NCBI RefSeq assembly: GCF_946482535.1 | Contig: NZ_CAMLRU010000026.1 | Coordinates: 1 to 20,346, forward strand | DNA: 20,346 nt | Direction of reading: 5' to 3' | From: an uncultured Flavobacterium sp. | GTDB taxonomy: Bacteria; Bacteroidota; Bacteroidia; Flavobacteriales; Flavobacteriaceae | In this document: positions 13,681-20,346 of the stretch, one piece after another | Numbering within the stretch: the stretch's first letter is position 1 | How the letters are laid out: every line of letters starts with the position of its first letter | Made by a program: the position numbers and the translations under genes | Notes under the pieces: model-generated | Told to the model about the DNA's origin: nothing | The model's input: the letters and a program-made list of their open reading frames with translations, nothing else | Databases searched by the model: none

Positions 13681-13728
13681 TAATCCGGCTATCCGCGCTA
13701 CATGGTAGCTTGCTCCTATCCGGGCTAG
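13681..13728 (-). repeat. Structured intergenic repeat, copy B (opposite orientation to copy A)
   Basis: Read on the minus strand it begins CTAGCCCGGATAGG and continues with GCTACCATGTAGC and GCCGGATTAG. It folds as a GCTAC/GTAGC hairpin with a 3-base loop inside an outer CCGG/CCGG stem flanked by CTA/TAG. Relative to copy A at 1872-1918, the outer third pair is swapped (C-G there, G-C here) and the hairpin-base pair changes from A-T to G-C. It sits between the tig terminator and the clpP promoter region. Confidence 0.7.
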
Positions 13729-13749
13729 GTTCCAACCTTAAGCGACACA

Positions 13750-13782
13750 TTGTCATCTTAAATGAAAAAGGCACAAACTTTG
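13750..13782 (+). promoter_or_regulatory. Possible clpP promoter (TTG-N22-AAACTTTG)
   Basis: TTG at 13750-13752 is followed 22 bases later by AAACTTTG at 13775-13782, one base off the TAnnTTTG consensus. It would give a leader of about 48 bases that contains the heptamer array before clpP. Confidence 0.35.
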
Positions 13783-13801
13783 ACGGAATAAAACAAGAAT
13801 T

Positions 13802-13836
13802 CATAACTTATAACTCATAATTCATAACTAATAAAA
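13802..13836 (+). repeat. 7-bp tandem repeat directly before clpP (consensus CATAACT)
   Basis: Five consecutive heptamers read CATAACT, TATAACT, CATAATT, CATAACT and AATAAAA. The last unit ends at the base before the clpP ATG at 13837. The preceding seven bases, AAGAATT, are a weak sixth unit. Confidence 0.8.
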
Positions 13837-14493
13837 ATGGACTACGGAAAAGAATTTAAAAAGTTTGCGACCAAAAAACACGGCGTAAACAGTCTGTATT
13901 ACGATAAAATCGTAGGAAGCATGACACCATACATCATCGAAGAACGCCAATTAAACATTTCGCAACTCGACGTGTTTTCGCGTTTAATGATGGACAGAAT
14001 CATTTTCATGGGCACCGGTGTCGACGATTATATGGCCAACATCATCCAAGCGCAATTGCTGTTCTTAGAAAGTGTTGATGCATCTAAAGACATCCAAATT
14101 TACATCAACTCTCCGGGCGGAAGCGTGTATGCCGGTCTCGGAATTTACGATACCATGCAATACATCAAACCCGATGTAGCGACCATCTGTACCGGAATGG
14201 CAGCCTCAATGGGCGCGGTTTTATTGTGTGCCGGAGCTGCCGGAAAACGTTCGGCCTTACCGCATTCCAGAGTGATGATTCACCAACCGTCAGGCGGCGC
14301 ACAAGGTGTAGCAACCGATATGGAAATCAACTTAAAAGAAATGTTGAAACTCAAAGACGAATTATACCAAATCATTTCACACCATTCGGGACAAACATTC
14401 GAAAAAGTGCACAAAGATTCCGAGCGCGATTATTGGATGATTGCCGATGAAGCCAAAGAGTACGGAATGATTGATGAAGTGTTAAGAAGATAA
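13837..14493 (+). CDS. clpP: ATP-dependent Clp protease proteolytic subunit
   Basis: ClpP forms the double-heptamer serine protease chamber that degrades proteins unfolded by ClpX. At 218 residues it is the usual size plus a short N-terminal propeptide-like segment. The catalytic triad is complete: Ser124 in GMAASMGA, His149 in MIHQPSGG and Asp198 in SERDYWM. Other family parts are INSPGGSVYAGLGIYDTMQ (90-108) and the C-terminal AKEYGMIDEVL. It is followed 88 bases later by clpX, its partner ATPase. The leader holds a 7-bp repeat array, and a promoter-like element lies at 13750-13782. Confidence 0.97.
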   Translation: MDYGKEFKKFATKKHGVNSLYYDKIVGSMTPYIIEERQLNISQLDVFSRLMMDRIIFMGTGVDDYMANIIQAQLLFLESVDASKDIQIYINSPGGSVYAGLGIYDTMQYIKPDVATICTGMAASMGAVLLCAGAAGKRSALPHSRVMIHQPSGGAQGVATDMEINLKEMLKLKDELYQIISHHSGQTFEKVHKDSERDYWMIADEAKEYGMIDEVLRR

Positions 14494-14506
14494 AAAAAAA
14501 GGTGTT

Positions 14507-14574
14507 GGTTGTTAGTTATTGGTTGTTGGCATTTGTGTCTTCATCCAACAACAAACAACCATCAACCATCAACC
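14507..14574 (+). repeat. Converging 7-bp repeat arrays between clpP and clpX able to form a long hairpin
   Basis: The left arm (14507-14529) is built of GGTTGTT, AGTTATT and GGTTGTT. The right arm (14546-14580) consists of CAACAAC, AAACAAC, CATCAAC, CATCAAC and CAAAAAA, ending one base before the clpX ATG. GTTGTTGG at 14522-14529 pairs perfectly with CCAACAAC at 14545-14552 around a 15-base loop, and pairing continues outward with mismatches. It lacks a terminal U tract, so it is not a standard terminator. Confidence 0.7.
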
Positions 14575-14581
14575 AAAAAAA

Positions 14582-15811
14582 ATGGCAAAACAAGTTTTAG
14601 AATGTTCCTTTTGTGGGAGAAAAAAACCGGAGACCAATTTATTAATTGCCGGGATTAATGCGCATGTCTGCGATCGTTGTATCGAACAGGCACACGGCAT
14701 CGTGATGGAGGAATTAAAAGGAAATGCCGTAAAACAATCGGCCGATTTGGTGTTGAAAAAACCCAAAGAAATCCGCGCATTTTTAGACCAATACGTTATC
14801 GGACAAGACCAAACCAAAAAAGTCATGTCGGTAGCCGTTTATAATCACTATAAAAGATTAATGCAACTCCAACATGAGGAAGATGTAGAGATTGAAAAAT
14901 CCAACATCATCATGGTAGGCCAAACCGGAACCGGAAAAACCTTGGTAGCGAAAACCATCGCGCGCATGTTAGACGTTCCATTAGCTATCGTAGATGCAAC
15001 AGTTTTAACCGAAGCCGGTTATGTAGGCGAAGACGTGGAAAGCATTTTAACCCGTTTGCTCCAAGCCGCCGATTACGACGTGGCCAAAGCCGAAAGAGGT
15101 ATCGTATTCATTGACGAGATTGACAAAATTGCCCGTAAGAGCGATAATCCGTCGATTACCCGTGATGTTTCCGGTGAAGGCGTACAACAAGCGATGTTGA
15201 AACTTCTTGAAGGAACCGTGGTGAACGTACCGCCAAAAGGTGGAAGAAAACATCCGGACCAGAAATTCGTAGAAGTCAATACCAAAGATATTTTGTTCAT
15301 AGCCGGTGGTGCTTTTGACGGAATTGAACGAATCATTTCCAAAAGATTGAATCGTCAAGCGGTAGGTTACAGTACTTCAAAAAATGCGGAAAGCATCGAC
15401 AAAGACAATTTGTTGCAATACATTATCCCGAAAGACATCAAAGATTTTGGTTTGATTCCGGAAATCATCGGCCGTTTGCCGGTGTTGACTCATATGGATC
15501 CGTTAGACAAAGCCACTTTAAGAGCTATTCTAACCGAACCGAAAAACGCTTTAATCAAACAATACGAAAAGTTATTCGCCATGGATGAAGTAAAATTCAC
15601 TATAACCGATGAAGCTTTAGATTATATTGTAGAAAAAGCGTTAGAGTACAAACTCGGTGCGCGCGGATTGCGTTCGTTGTGCGAAGCCATTTTAACCGAT
15701 GCGATGTATGACTTACCAAGCTCTGACGAAAAACAACTCCACATCGATTTGGATTATACCCACGATGCGTTGACCAAAAACTTATTGAAACGTTTAGAAA
15801 TAGCGTCATAA
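14582..15811 (+). CDS. clpX: ATP-dependent Clp protease ATP-binding subunit ClpX
   Basis: ClpX is the AAA+ unfoldase that feeds ClpP. From the ATG at 14582 it is 409 residues; an in-frame start 63 bases upstream would only translate the repeat-rich leader and is rejected. Domains: C4 zinc-binding domain with Cys8, Cys11, Cys30 and Cys33; Walker A GQTGTGKT (113-120); pore loop GYVG (146-149); Walker B IVFIDE (174-179); [12 protein letters not shown] (290-301); sensor-2 GARGLRS (359-365). The ClpP-docking loop, IGF in E. coli, appears here as VGY (261-263). A bidirectional terminator follows directly. The context (tig, clpP, clpX) is the classic protein quality-control group. Confidence 0.97.
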   Translation: MAKQVLECSFCGRKKPETNLLIAGINAHVCDRCIEQAHGIVMEELKGNAVKQSADLVLKKPKEIRAFLDQYVIGQDQTKKVMSVAVYNHYKRLMQLQHEEDVEIEKSNIIMVGQTGTGKTLVAKTIARMLDVPLAIVDATVLTEAGYVGEDVESILTRLLQAADYDVAKAERGIVFIDEIDKIARKSDNPSITRDVSGEGVQQAMLKLLEGTVVNVPPKGGRKHPDQKFVEVNTKDILFIAGGAFDGIERIISKRLNRQAVGYSTSKNAESIDKDNLLQYIIPKDIKDFGLIPEIIGRLPVLTHMDPLDKATLRAILTEPKNALIKQYEKLFAMDEVKFTITDEALDYIVEKALEYKLGARGLRSLCEAILTDAMYDLPSSDEKQLHIDLDYTHDALTKNLLKRLEIAS

Positions 15812-15839
15812 AAAAAATCCCTCAACTGAGGGATTTTTT
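15812..15839 (+). terminator. Bidirectional terminator between clpX and the serine hydrolase gene
   Basis: TCCCTCA at 15818-15824 pairs with TGAGGGA at 15827-15833 around a 2-base loop, with six or more A before and six T after. It begins at the clpX stop and lies 15 bases from the end of the convergent minus-strand gene, so it can serve both. Confidence 0.85.
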
Positions 15840-15853
15840 ATTTATAAATGTTA

Positions 15854-16942
15854 TTATTTGCCGGATTCTAAAACCAGTTTAGCAATATTTTGTACAAGTT
15901 GAGTAGGTGAAATACAATCGCAATTAGTAAACCCCAACACATAAATACCTTCATTAGGTAAATAAACGCCCATCGATTTATACCCAAAAATACTGCCGCC
16001 GTGTTCTCTGGAATCACTGTTGTTTATTTTTCTCAGATGCCAACCGTAACCATAATTTATTGTTTCACCATTATTGAGTGAGTAATGGTCGAATAACTTT
16101 TGGGTATTTTCTTTGTTCAATAAGGTGTTGTTGTTTAAGGCCATTTGCCATTTCAGCATATCTTGTAAAGTCGACATAATGGCGCCGGAAGCAAAGGGAA
16201 CGCTGTAATTAATCACTGTTTTGTTTACATAACCGGTTTCTTTTTTCTGATAACCGTAAGCTCTTTTGCGGATGACTTGCCTATCGGTAGCATAATTGGA
16301 TTGCGTCATGCCGATTTTTTTAAAAATATTGTTTTCTATGAAATCTTCATAACTCATGCCGGAAACGATTTCCAACAGATATCCTAAAACAACATATCCT
16401 GAATTATTGTAATCAAACTTTTCACCGGGCAAAAAGTCAACCGGTTCATTTTTAAAAAAGTCAACCATCATTTTGGGTGTCATTTCTTTTTGAGCAATGT
16501 CTTTAATAGATTTCATTTTGGTAAAATCTTTGATGCCCGAAGTATGGGTCAACAAATGATGAATCGTGATTTTATCACCCGCAGGAAAATCAGGAATATA
16601 CTTTGACAACACGTCATTCGTGTTTAATTTTCCTTGTTCTTGAAGCATCATGATGGCAACGGCCGTAAATTGTTTTGTCATCGACCCAATCTGGAAAACA
16701 TAATCAGTCGTTAACGGAACTTCCAATTCAAGATTCGCTTTTCCGAAAACCATTTGATATATAATTTTATCTTTTTTGGCTACCATGAACACGCCGCCGG
16801 GACCATCTTTGTCTTTAATTTCTGCGGCAATTAGGTCATCAATTCTTTGAGAAAGCTCTTGAGAATAAATCGGACTTACCAAGGTGCTAACCAAAAGGAA
16901 TAGCAATGCATAGCTATATTTATAATATTGGTGTAGTATCAT
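15854..16942 (-). CDS. Secreted serine hydrolase of the beta-lactamase class C / penicillin-binding-protein-like family
   Basis: The 362-residue protein has a signal peptide (about 1-28, core YALLFLLVSTLVSPIYSQ). The fold signatures are in order: SMTK at 87-90 (SxxK, nucleophile Ser87 and Lys90), LLTHTSGI near 130, YNN near 177-179 in DYNNSGYVVLGYLLE (YxN), and HGGSIFGY near 315 (replacing the KTG motif by HxG, as in many D-aminopeptidase/esterase-like members). These proteins act in the periplasm or outside as esterases, D-peptidases or related enzymes. True beta-lactamase activity cannot be claimed. It starts 23 bases after the stop of the outer-membrane receptor gene and is probably co-transcribed with it. 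Confidence 0.93.
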   Translation of the reverse strand: MILHQYYKYSYALLFLLVSTLVSPIYSQELSQRIDDLIAAEIKDKDGPGGVFMVAKKDKIIYQMVFGKANLELEVPLTTDYVFQIGSMTKQFTAVAIMMLQEQGKLNTNDVLSKYIPDFPAGDKITIHHLLTHTSGIKDFTKMKSIKDIAQKEMTPKMMVDFFKNEPVDFLPGEKFDYNNSGYVVLGYLLEIVSGMSYEDFIENNIFKKIGMTQSNYATDRQVIRKRAYGYQKKETGYVNKTVINYSVPFASGAIMSTLQDMLKWQMALNNNTLLNKENTQKLFDHYSLNNGETINYGYGWHLRKINNSDSREHGGSIFGYKSMGVYLPNEGIYVLGFTNCDCISPTQLVQNIAKLVLESGK

Positions 16943-16965
16943 TGTTTTTTCAATTTAAAAAATGA

Positions 16966-19161
16966 TTACTTCATAAAACCGCCACCGGATTGGTTTTTCT
17001 CGATATTGATTTCAGTGTTTTCTTTCTTCAAAGACAAATCTCCAAAGTTGTAAGTCAACGATATTCTGAAAGTTCTTGAATCTTGTTTTTGGTAAAACTT
17101 GGTTTGCAAATTAGTTGAAGAAACCAAAGCATTCACTTCGTTTTTATTGAAAACATCAAAACAATGTAAGCCGATTTTCAGGTTCTTGTTCAGGAAATCT
17201 TTGTTGAACGAAATGTCAAATTGCTGAATCGGTTTGGTAATTTGATAGATTTCCCAAGTACCTTTCGGCAAAATGAAATACGACATGGTATTTTTAATGT
17301 CCCAAGGCAAAATAAATTGTGCTTGCGCCGAATAGTTCCAAATCGGTTTGTTTTCAAACGAAAAAGTATAGCCTTCGGTAGTGGTTTTGATGTAATTCAC
17401 ATTAAAGAAAATGTAATTCATGTTGTCCATGTTCGCCATGCGTTTTTGGAATTCATCTTTGCTTTTGAAGAAATAATCCAAAGGAATCGGGAACGAAGCA
17501 AACAAACTCATCGTTTTTACTTTGTCAAATTGTTGGAAGGTTTGATTACTCACCAATTCTCCGGGTTCGGCAGTGAAGATGAAATTGTTTCTGTCGCGCG
17601 CAATGGTATAATTTCCACCCAAACTCACAAACTGAAAAGCGGTCAGTTTCAATTCGAAATTGTCAAAAAAAGCCGGATCCAAAAACGGATTCCCTTGCGA
17701 AGTATTGTACTGGTCAAAGTTGGCAAAGTTATTCGGGTCAAGCACATTGTAATCAGCTTGGAAAATTTTCTTCGAATAGGAAGCAGACAGATTTACATTT
17801 TCACTAAACTCATACAAAGCGCTCGCATTCGGAAAAAAGTTCGAGTTTTTAAAATCGACTTCGGTTTCAGTTCCGTCTTGAATCGCCAAACGATCTACTT
17901 TGTAATCTTCAAATCGAAGACCGGCCGTTAAACTTAACTTTTTGATTTTTTTGCGGGCTTCGGCATAAAAGGCCAAGTTGGTTTCGGTATAATCAAAATC
18001 GATAATACTGTTTGCAGTAGTGTTTAAGTTGTAAATTCCCTTATCATCAACTTTAATTATATTGTATTTTCCACCGGTGTTGATAGAGAAATCCAATTCT
18101 TTAAACGGAATGGCAAAGTCATATTTCACATAATAATTGGCCAAATTAAAATCGATTTTTCCATTGTAAAAAGTCGACTCACCATTGTTCTGACCATTGG
18201 ATGTAATATTCGGGCTTCTATTGAAAAAATTACTATAGGCAATAATATCCAAGGTTCTTCCGATGGTGTCCAACTTGGTTTTGTATTGTAAACTCAATTC
18301 GTTGACGCTGTTTTTCATCTTCGACAAGCCATTGTTGGAAAAATCAATTCCGGTGCCCATTGTACTGGCTTCATTGGTAATCCTATCGTTGCCCAAATTT
18401 AAATTGTAGTTCAATAATAAATTTGATTTTTCGTTCAATTTATAGTTCGTACCGGTTCTGAAATAGAAATTGCGATTTGTAAACTGAGCAAAATTCTTTT
18501 GGAATAATCTTTCATTTGGGGAAAAAGAGGTGAAGGTTTGGTCGTTGCGGTTTTTGCTTTCGCTATCTATATAATTGTAGCCAATCATGGTTTGCCAACT
18601 CAATTCTTTGACCTTTCCGTTTAGTAAAATCTGCGGACTGGGCTTTTGGTATTTATTAAAGTTGTAATTGATATTGAAGCTGGCATTGATGCCCTTCTTG
18701 CGTTTGCTGCTGGTCACAATATTGATAATCGAACCACTCGCATCGGCATCAAAAGAAGCGCCCGGATTGTAAATTAACTCTACTTTTTCGATGGCATTGG
18801 CCGGTAAAGTTGATAAATAATTTTGCAAATCATTACCGCTCAACGAACTCGGAGCGCCATCAATATAAATTGTAACGCCTTTGCTGTTTAAGGTAATGGT
18901 TCCGGTAGGTGAGGTAATAACGCCGGGGATTTTCTTTACTGCTTCTAAGCTGCTGCCACTGTTGAGCATAGCATTGTCGCGAACGCTAATGGTGGTTTTG
19001 TCGGATTCGACTTTGAGGTACTGTTTTTTGTTGCCGTAAACAGTAACTTCTTTTAATTCGTTGGGGTTTTCAGAAGTTTTTTTGTCTTCAGTTTTCGGTG
19101 CTTCTTGCGCAAAAGTAAAGGCAGTCGCCAGTAAGCACAAGGCGATACTTAGTGATTTCAT
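16966..19161 (-). CDS. Outer-membrane beta-barrel protein of the TonB-receptor-like family
   Basis: From the ATG at 19161 (12 residues inside a longer frame, chosen because it starts a clean signal peptide, MKSLSIALCLLATAFTFAQ) the protein is 731 residues. After a Lys/Glu-rich linker and LKEVTVYG come a TonB-receptor plug domain (about 40-160: SLEAVKKIPGVITSPTG, IYIDGAPSSLSG, IEKVELIYNPGASFDADASGSIINIVT) and a barrel of aromatic-alternating strands to about 710. A polar tail ending GGGFMK follows. The carboxypeptidase-regulatory-like domain common at the front of this Bacteroidota family is not visible. The substrate is unknown; no SusD-type partner is beside it, so it is not a standard polysaccharide-uptake pair. 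The serine hydrolase gene follows. Confidence 0.9.
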   Translation of the reverse strand: MKSLSIALCLLATAFTFAQEAPKTEDKKTSENPNELKEVTVYGNKKQYLKVESDKTTISVRDNAMLNSGSSLEAVKKIPGVITSPTGTITLNSKGVTIYIDGAPSSLSGNDLQNYLSTLPANAIEKVELIYNPGASFDADASGSIINIVTSSKRKKGINASFNINYNFNKYQKPSPQILLNGKVKELSWQTMIGYNYIDSESKNRNDQTFTSFSPNERLFQKNFAQFTNRNFYFRTGTNYKLNEKSNLLLNYNLNLGNDRITNEASTMGTGIDFSNNGLSKMKNSVNELSLQYKTKLDTIGRTLDIIAYSNFFNRSPNITSNGQNNGESTFYNGKIDFNLANYYVKYDFAIPFKELDFSINTGGKYNIIKVDDKGIYNLNTTANSIIDFDYTETNLAFYAEARKKIKKLSLTAGLRFEDYKVDRLAIQDGTETEVDFKNSNFFPNASALYEFSENVNLSASYSKKIFQADYNVLDPNNFANFDQYNTSQGNPFLDPAFFDNFELKLTAFQFVSLGGNYTIARDRNNFIFTAEPGELVSNQTFQQFDKVKTMSLFASFPIPLDYFFKSKDEFQKRMANMDNMNYIFFNVNYIKTTTEGYTFSFENKPIWNYSAQAQFILPWDIKNTMSYFILPKGTWEIYQITKPIQQFDISFNKDFLNKNLKIGLHCFDVFNKNEVNALVSSTNLQTKFYQKQDSRTFRISLTYNFGDLSLKKENTEINIEKNQSGGGFMK

Positions 19162-19164
19162 TGG

Positions 19165-19217
19165 TGATTGATTTAATAGATGTCGTTTGGGCGACACCTT
19201 GTTTGATTGATGATTGA
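19165..19217 (-). repeat. Short TCAATCA repeats in the receptor-gene leader
   Basis: On the minus strand TCAATCA occurs twice in tandem at 19217-19204 and once more at 19171-19165, three bases before the ATG. Between them a TGTCG/CGACA hairpin (stem 5, loop 6) lies at about 19179-19194. This is a weaker relative of the heptamer arrays seen before other starts. Confidence 0.4.
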
Positions 19218-19264
19218 CTGTAAGACTTCAATCCCAATCAAATGTTACAAACCCAATGAAAGTT

Positions 19265-19402
19265 TTAGCAAATATTTTTTTGAGGATAAGTTGAGGTTGT
19301 CGGTTTTTCTATATCACATCGGCTCGGACCGCAGCCCAATCTTTTTGGACCACAAGAGGTTAGAAAGCTAATGAATGCTATTATTGCGAGGAGTTTCTTC
19401 AT
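19265..19402 (-). CDS. Small Cys-rich lipoprotein (45 residues)
   Basis: The minus strand encodes 45 residues beginning MKKLLAIIAFISFLTSC. Residues 1-16 form a short lipoprotein signal with lipobox LTSC, so Cys17 would be lipidated. The mature peptide of 29 residues, opening CGPKRLGCGPSRCDIEK, has four cysteines (17, 24, 29, 45) and a basic, Gly/Pro-rich first half, and ends KNIC followed by TAA. The signal, lipobox and tidy placement between GH3 (42 bases upstream) and the receptor gene (103 bases downstream) argue for a real gene. Codons in the mature part look ordinary. The function is unknown; I have the impression that similar tiny lipoproteins occur in flavobacteria but could not check. 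The start directly follows a TTCAA-rich leader. Confidence 0.7.
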   Translation of the reverse strand: MKKLLAIIAFISFLTSCGPKRLGCGPSRCDIEKPTTSTYPQKNIC

Positions 19403-19444
19403 TTGAACTTTGAAATTTTGAACTTGAAATTTATTTGGAATTTG
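19403..19444 (-). repeat. Repeat-rich leader before the small lipoprotein gene (TTCAA core, about 7-bp period)
   Basis: The whole 42-base gap (six times seven) between the GH3 stop and the lipoprotein ATG is made of ATTTCAA, AGTTCAA and CAAATTC-like units. The TTC steps are spaced 12, 6, 8 and 7 bases, so the period is looser than in the clpP leader. Confidence 0.55.
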
Positions 19445-20346
19445 CTATTTGTCTTTTGGAATTTCAACCTGCATCTGCATCAACTGCTCCAAATAATCTC
19501 GTTGGTTGGACAATCTCGGGATTTTGTGTTGGCCACCTAATTTGTTGTTTTCTTTAAGCCAATCGTAGAATAAATTCTCTCGGGCGACATTGATTTTGAG
19601 TTCGTTCAACGTCATGTTGTTGTAGCGTTTGGCTTCGTAATCTGAGTTGACCGATTGGATATTTTCGTCTAAAGCTTTTTGGAATAAACCAATATCTTCC
19701 GGATGCTTTTTAAACTCTATCATCCATTCATGTGCGCCTTTTTCTTTGCCTCGCATAAAAATCGGAGCCACGGTGTAATCAATCACTTCGCAGTTTAGAG
19801 CCGAACAGGTTTTGGCAATTGCGGTATCGGTATTTTCTACCATTAATTCTTCGCCAAAAACATTAATGTGGTGTTTGGTTCTTCCGGAAACCCGAATGCG
19901 GTACGGACTCAAAGAAGTAAATCGCACCGTATCGCCAATCATATAACGCCATAAACCGGCGTTGGTAGTAATTACTATCGCATAATTTTTGAACAATTCC
20001 ACTTCGGAAAGACGAACAATTTTTTGATTCGGTGTGCCAAAAGTATCCATCGGAATAAACTCGTAGAAAATGCCGTAATCCAACATCAACAACAAATCAT
20101 TAGAATAATTCAAGTCTTGTATGGCAAAAAAGCCTTCGGAAGCATTGTAAATTTCGTAGTATTTAAAATCCGATTTTGGCAAAATCTTTTTGTATTGTTC
20201 TCGATACGGTTCAAAACTCACGCCGCCGTGGAAATACACTTCTAAGTTTGGCCAAAGTTCAAACATATTTTCTTTGCCTGATTCGGTTAAAATTCTATTC
20301 AACAACACCAACATCCAAGAAGGAACACCGGCAAAACTGGTTACAT
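19445..20346 (-). CDS. GH3 auxin-responsive promoter family protein (C-terminal 299 residues; start outside window)
   Basis: The frame is open to the right window edge (first full codon at 20344), so the Met at 20314 is not the true start. The visible part opens VTSFAGVPSWMLVLL and includes FHGGVSFEPY, YNASEGFFAIQD, LLMLDYGIFYEFIP, VITTNAGLWRYMIGDTVRF and RTKHHINVFGEELM, then a small C-terminal domain. These are hallmarks of GH3 proteins, adenylating enzymes of the acyl-adenylate superfamily that in plants conjugate amino acids to auxin or jasmonate. Bacteroidota homologues of about 500 residues are common, but their substrate is unknown. The gene is followed by a small lipoprotein gene on the same strand. 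Confidence 0.93.
   Translation of the reverse strand, partial: VTSFAGVPSWMLVLLNRILTESGKENMFELWPNLEVYFHGGVSFEPYREQYKKILPKSDFKYYEIYNASEGFFAIQDLNYSNDLLLMLDYGIFYEFIPMDTFGTPNQKIVRLSEVELFKNYAIVITTNAGLWRYMIGDTVRFTSLSPYRIRVSGRTKHHINVFGEELMVENTDTAIAKTCSALNCEVIDYTVAPIFMRGKEKGAHEWMIEFKKHPEDIGLFQKALDENIQSVNSDYEAKRYNNMTLNELKINVARENLFYDWLKENNKLGGQHKIPRLSNQRDYLEQLMQMQVEIPKDK

Noticed and set aside
14546..14580. CRISPR-like array before clpX
   Set aside because: Units are 7 bp with no spacers and no cas genes; this is a short tandem repeat.
14519..14581. Upstream start for clpX adding 21 residues
   Set aside because: The extra residues translate the repeat leader, while the usual ClpX N-terminus with its zinc domain begins at 14582.
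17221..17931. Plus-strand open frame (236 codons) inside the receptor gene
   Set aside because: It is antisense to a well-supported barrel protein, with a basic, domain-free translation.

Overview
The window looks like a chromosomal segment of a Flavobacterium-type member of the Bacteroidota. Evidence read from the sequence: low G+C; no convincing Shine-Dalgarno sites; promoter-like TAnnTTTG elements; a type IX secretion (T9SS) C-terminal domain followed by a PorP/SprF protein; and Bacteroidota families such as DUF6089 and an outer-membrane beta-barrel receptor. No rRNA, tRNA, CRISPR array, insertion sequence or prophage was seen. No gap without a gene exceeds about 215 bases.

Layout. Positions 1-1295 hold the 3' end of a T9SS cargo gene and its PorP/SprF partner (+). 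A gamma-carbonic anhydrase-like gene follows (+, 1333-1851), convergent with murI. From about 10242 down to 1949 on the minus strand runs an envelope and cofactor cluster: CBS protein, nadK, DUF6089 protein, uppS, bamA, two ompH/skp-like genes and murI. It joins peptidoglycan precursor supply (MurI), the lipid carrier (UppS), and outer-membrane protein insertion (BamA) with periplasmic chaperones (OmpH). On the plus strand, diverging from the CBS gene, come pdxJ, an alpha/beta hydrolase, a small four-helix membrane protein, tig, clpP and clpX (10356-15811), ending in protein folding and proteolysis. On the minus strand beyond lie a serine hydrolase, an outer-membrane receptor-like barrel, a 45-residue lipoprotein gene, and a GH3-family protein cut by the window edge.

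The protein-coding content is mostly conserved housekeeping. I do not see a clear multi-gene novel system such as a defence island or biosynthetic cluster. The most unusual signals are non-coding or lesions. (1) bamA, which should be essential, carries one in-frame TAG at 6169-6171 with an intact reading frame on both sides. (2) Arrays of 7-bp units, different in sequence at each site, sit directly before the start codons of nadK, clpP and clpX, and a looser one before the small lipoprotein gene. (3) Two diverged copies of a structured intergenic repeat (1872-1918 plus; 13681-13728 minus) show compensatory base-pair changes. (4) A perfect 9-bp inverted repeat brackets the tig promoter. (5) A terminator hairpin ends only two bases before the carbonic anhydrase start codon.
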